From: Sipunculus nudus
Taxonomy: Eukaryota > Annelida > Sipuncula > Golfingiida > Sipunculidae
Length of the DNA: 64,000 nucleotides
Direction: 5' to 3'
Assembly: GCA_026874595.1 (NCBI GenBank)
Contig: CM049310.1
Span: 90,839,556-90,903,555, forward strand
Made by a program: the position numbers and the translations under genes. Shown here one piece after another: positions 60,684-64,000 of this stretch. How positions within the stretch are numbered: the stretch's first letter is position 1; each line of letters begins with the position of its first letter. Under the pieces are notes generated by a model. That model had not been told where the DNA came from. It did not search any database and saw only the letters and a list, made by a program, of their open reading frames with translations.

Positions 60684-61650
60684 AGCTGGCCTAGGACTAG
60701 ATTAGGATTCTGATCTGGACTGGCCCAGTTTAAAATCAGTCCACCACAGGATTGTAAACTTGACCGGCCCAGATCAAGATTCTAATCTGGGCTGTCCCAG
60801 TTTCAAACTAGAATACGGGTAGTCGACAAGCGACTACGTGTATCCGCCTAAATCAGAGTGGAACGGGTGAAGTGAGGCATGGATTGAGTGGGAAGGGAAA
60901 ATAGAGTGAGGTGTGTTGCATATGAGCATGGATGTCTGCAGCCAAAATGTATATGTAGATTGCGCCACCTACCACAAATCGAGAAAGCAATCCAAGATGT
61001 ATAAACACGCAAATTCTTTAGGCAGATAAGTCAAACTACTACAGAGATATGAGTGATTTTAGCCCACGGCAGACAAACAGACAGACGCTGTGCAAAAATG
61101 GTTGCAGGTGGCCCCTCCAGTTTTGTGTATGATAAAGAACTAAGTGATATCTATACACAAGCAAAATTTTGGCCTAATAGGTCAAACGGTTCCTGAGATA
61201 TGAGCTTGGATGTCTGCAGCATAAACTAGAATGCAGATGGCGCCACCTGTCATAAAATCAAGAAAGCTGTCCAGGATGTATAAACCTGCAAGATTTTAGG
61301 TAGTTATGACAAACCACTACAGACCATTTGACCACTGTCAAACCATTCTGCCCTGCAGTTACAGAGGAGTTCTCGGGACACCTACACGGCGGCGGCGTCT
61401 GACTGAAAACATAGTATCCGCAAAACTCTGTTTTGGGGATACAATTAGTCCAGACCAGATTTAAATCCTGAAGTCTTCACCACAGGATTGTAATCTAGAC
61501 TGGCCCAGATCAAAATTTTAATCTGGGCTGGCCCAGTTTAAAACTGGTCTGGCCCAGATTAGAATTTTGATTTGGGCCAGTCCACATCAAAATTTTGATC
61601 TGGGCTGGCCCAGTTTTAAATTGGACCAGATTCTAATCTGGGCCTTGACA
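60684..61650 (-). mobile_element. Repeat family M, right arm, split by a family E insertion
   Basis: Pieces 60684-60809 and 61448-61650 are reverse-orientation M sequence (CTGGCCTAGGACTAGATTAG; CCTGAAGTCTTCACCACAGG; ATTCTAATCTGGGCCTTGAC), ending beside (TA)n at 61650-61672. They are interrupted by the E copy at 60810-61447. The CCACAGGATTGTAA segment appears on both sides of the insertion, so the arm also has an internal duplication. Confidence 0.7.
60810..61447 (+). mobile_element. Repeat family E, compact full-length copy
   Basis: 638 bp. 5' AGAATACGGGTAGTCGACAA with hairpin GTAGTCG-ACAAG-CGACTAC. Body with GGTGGCCCC/ATGGCGCCACCTG palindromes and CTTGGATGTCTGCAGC phrases. 3' hairpin TATCCGCAAAAC-TCT-GTTTTGGGGATA. 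It is inserted in the M arm, so it is the younger of the two. Non-coding. Confidence 0.78.
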
Positions 61651-61682
61651 TATATATATATATATATATTTGTCACATTGTA

Positions 61683-62580
61683 GATTGGAATCCAGTTGAG
61701 TTCTGAACTCAACTAGTTGACATGGGAATTCCCATCTCAACTTGATAACTTCCTGTTGAGATGGGGAACTTCCCATCTGAACAGTTGAGAATAGCCACTG
61801 TTATTCCCGCGGCATCTCAACAAGCTGACATTGGAATATTCCAATGTACACTGGTTCACATTTGTATATCCAGATGTCAACTAATTCACTTAGGGATATC
61901 CTGAAATACACTAGTTTACCCTAGAATATCTGAATATTTTAGTTTAGATGTTACCAAGTGAAACAGTTTATTTTGGTGTATCCTGAAATACACTTGTCAA
62001 CAGAAGAATATCTTAATTTTATTGTTAAGATTTTTTTTCTTTTAAGTGGACACAAGAATATCTGAATATCAGTAAATTTAATGCTAGAGTGCCAGACCTC
62101 AGAAGATTGAGTAGCTGCGAAAAATTACAGATGTTAAAATTAATCTATATATAAATGAGGGAATTAAATAGACTAGGAAATTATATTTTATTTATTTATA
62201 TATTTATTCTATGAGTAACAAACAAGAACACGTATAAAAGATACTTTTTTATTATATTTTATTCATATAAAAAATATACTCATAATTTGGGATAAAGGAA
62301 TAAAGCATTTCTTTATTGATTCACTGCCATAACATGTGTTAAAAATGAAATGACATAAATAAACCTTTGCTAATTAAGATCTAATTATGGTCAGAATTTT
62401 CTAAAGTGAACAGGATATAATAGGAAAAAAATAAATCTTTAGTTTAAGATATTCTTAAGTAGACTAGTGTATTTCATAATTCAGGATATTCCGAATTTAA
62501 CTGTTTCACTTAGGAAGTTATCCAGTTGAGCTGGGAATTCCCATATCAACTAGTTGAGAATAGTAGATTAGGATTCAGTC
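61683..62580. mobile_element. 0.9-kb inverted-repeat element (N) rich in small palindromes
   Basis: Terminal inverted repeats of about 48 bp or more: 61707-61754 (ACTCAACTAGTTGACATGGG...) and 62512-62558 (...CCCATATCAACTAGTTGAGA). The interior is AT-rich with further palindromes (GGGAATTCCC, TTGGAATATTCCAA, GGATATCC). No protein. MITE-like. It sits directly after the (TA)n that ends family M. Confidence 0.72.
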
Positions 62581-63270
62581 TTGCCTAAACCTCAATAGGG
62601 ATCTGGTCTGGACCAGTTGCTGATTAAGATTCCATGGCAGACTAGAGCAGGATTTTGGTGTAAACATTATATTCCATAAGGTTAATACATGAAAATAATA
62701 AACCAAGTTGTGTGAAAAATTTAATTTTATATTTTAATATATACATGTAATAAAAATATGAATATATACATATATATAGTTGAAATGTTGATATGAGAAG
62801 TTGAAAATTGTAGGTTTTCATAAAATTAGGATTTTTCACTTGAATGCAAGTTGTTCATGAATTGATAGAAGTTAAGAATATCCATATTTGAAAACTGGGG
62901 ACTGAAAACTTTATTTGATACTTAATTTCTTATATATGTCATCCATCTCATAATTTATTCTACCTACGAGATGCATCAAATATATACTCTTATTTACACG
63001 GTGAGTCAGCTTAAACTAGTTCAGTTGTAATATAAAAACCTGAAAAAACAATCTGATGAAAATACTGGAAATAATAATTAAACTTGAAAAATAATACAAG
63101 GACTTGAAAAATAATTCAAATAAATATAATCACTCAATTAATTCAAATTTAAATATGAGTTATTAAGGCAGAATAATTAACACTGACAACAAACCAAAAT
63201 TAATTTTTGTCATTACTTATTAAGTATAATATCAGACATCTTGTCAGGGATATAGAAATTATTTTAATCT
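62581..63270. other. AT-rich spacer
   Basis: Very AT-rich sequence with no gene or clear repeat. The one longer ORF (62642-62839, minus) is low-complexity tyrosine/phenylalanine-rich and not credible. Confidence 0.5.
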
Positions 63271-63370
63271 AGGTCTGGGCTGACCTGACCTGACCTGAGA
63301 CAGGCACTCAGTTGATGATTGGGGCCAAGGCCAACCAGACTGATCTGGATTTGGTCTCTCTGATCGGGTG

Positions 63371-63685
63371 ATTGGGCCAGATTCTAATCTGGGCCTCGAC
63401 ATATATATATATATATAGATATATATATATATTTATATATATGTCGAGGCCCAGATTAGAATCTGGCCCAATACAAAACTGGGCCAGCCCAGATCAAAAT
63501 TTTGATTTGGACCGGCCCAGTTCAAAATTCTAATCTAGGCCGGACCAGTTTTAAACTGGGCCAGCCCAGATTAAAATTTTGATCTGGGCCGGTCCAAATT
63601 AAAATCCTGTGGTGAAGACTTCAGGATTTAAATCTGGTCTGGACTGATTTTTAACTGGGCTGGCCCAGTTTAGAATTTTGATCTG
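63371..63685. mobile_element. Two family M ends head to head around (TA)n
   Basis: The left M end (63371-63401, ATTGGGCCAGATTCTAATCT...) and the right M end (from 63442, TGTCGAGGCCCAGATTAGAA) are perfect inverted copies over about 32 bp, separated by about 40 bp of TA repeat. The right M arm continues to 63685, with the CCTGTGGTGAAGACTTCAGG landmark seen in the other copies, and stops where LINE sequence begins. Confidence 0.78.
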
Positions 63686-63689
63686 TTTG

Positions 63690-64000
63690 GCTAAAACACT
63701 TTCTATTAGACTTTCAAAGCTCCTACCTAAAATAATACACTCTAATCAGACTGGTTATGTGAAAAATCGATTTATAGGTGAAAATATTAGGTTTGTTCAA
63801 GATTTGCTTGAATATACGAAAGATAAAAGAATACCCGGTATGATTATTGCATTAGACATGGAAAAAGCTTTTGATTCTTTAGAATCGACTTTCATGCTAG
63901 CCACACTAAAAAAATTTAAAATTTCAGAGACCTTTATACGTTGGATAAAGCTTTTATATAATGATATAAGCAGCTGCATAATTAATTATGGCACAACCTC
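63690..64000 (+). pseudogene. Non-LTR retrotransposon (LINE) reverse transcriptase fragment, runs off right edge
   Basis: An open frame of 103 codons reading to the window end with clear LINE reverse-transcriptase signatures: KIIHSNQTGYVKNRFIGENI (RT motif 1/2 region) and IPGMIIALDMEKAFDSLE (motif A/3, catalytic aspartate in ALDMEKAFD), then FKISETFIRWIKLLY. These are typical of L1/Tx1-like elements. No upstream endonuclease or start is present: the frame is cut at about 63685 by family M sequence. The rest, including the YxDD box, would lie beyond the window, so whether the RT is otherwise intact is unknown. Confidence 0.88.

Overview
This window is AT-rich, intron-rich, repeat-dense animal nuclear DNA. 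Coding exons are short islands in kilobases of repeats and the splice sites are ordinary GT-AG. The interspersed repeats have the look of those common in bivalve and other molluscan genomes (ends like GCTCAGCTGAC plus the palindrome GACCCATGGGTC, a (GTCC)n block near one end, tandem cores of about 140 bp). My best guess is a bivalve mollusc; the species cannot be read from the sequence.

One protein-coding gene can be reconstructed with confidence. It occupies the minus strand of the left half (29035 down to 1169) and runs off the left edge. It is the orthologue of XAB2/SYF1, the HAT-repeat scaffold protein of the spliceosome NineTeen/XAB2 complex. I resolved ten coding exons, including a tiny 42-nt first exon. 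They join in frame into 410 residues, about half of the expected protein of roughly 855 residues. Intron 5 alone is 13 kb and is built mostly of mobile repeats. Intron 10 begins with a 31-bp satellite array that starts about ten bases from the splice donor and continues past the window edge.

The right part (29.5-64 kb) has no gene I can support. At 29.3 kb, 265 bp from the XAB2 start codon and on the opposite strand, is a GC-richer open stretch ending in a consensus splice donor; it may be the first exon of a divergent transcript. The rest is repeats separated by less repetitive spacers. At the right edge is a broken LINE reverse transcriptase.

The repeats are the most distinctive part. Several families (called A, B, C, D here) share no body sequence, but A, B and D share one plan, with C a weaker match: a 5' end in a T run followed by a subterminal inverted repeat, a body with tandem units near 140 bp, the matching inverted repeat, a 12-bp palindrome, and a (C)TTGTT end. 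This matches what is known of non-autonomous Helentrons (HINEs). Other elements are: a 4.8-kb structure with inverted arms of about 1.2 kb inside XAB2 intron 5; a family (M) whose ends are arrays of small palindromes and which sits in (TA)n; a hairpin-ended family (E), one copy of which has inserted into an M end; a 0.9-kb inverted-repeat element; and a foldback element. Families B and its relatives carry arrays of perfect nuclear-receptor-type motifs. No CRISPR, operon or other prokaryotic system is present.
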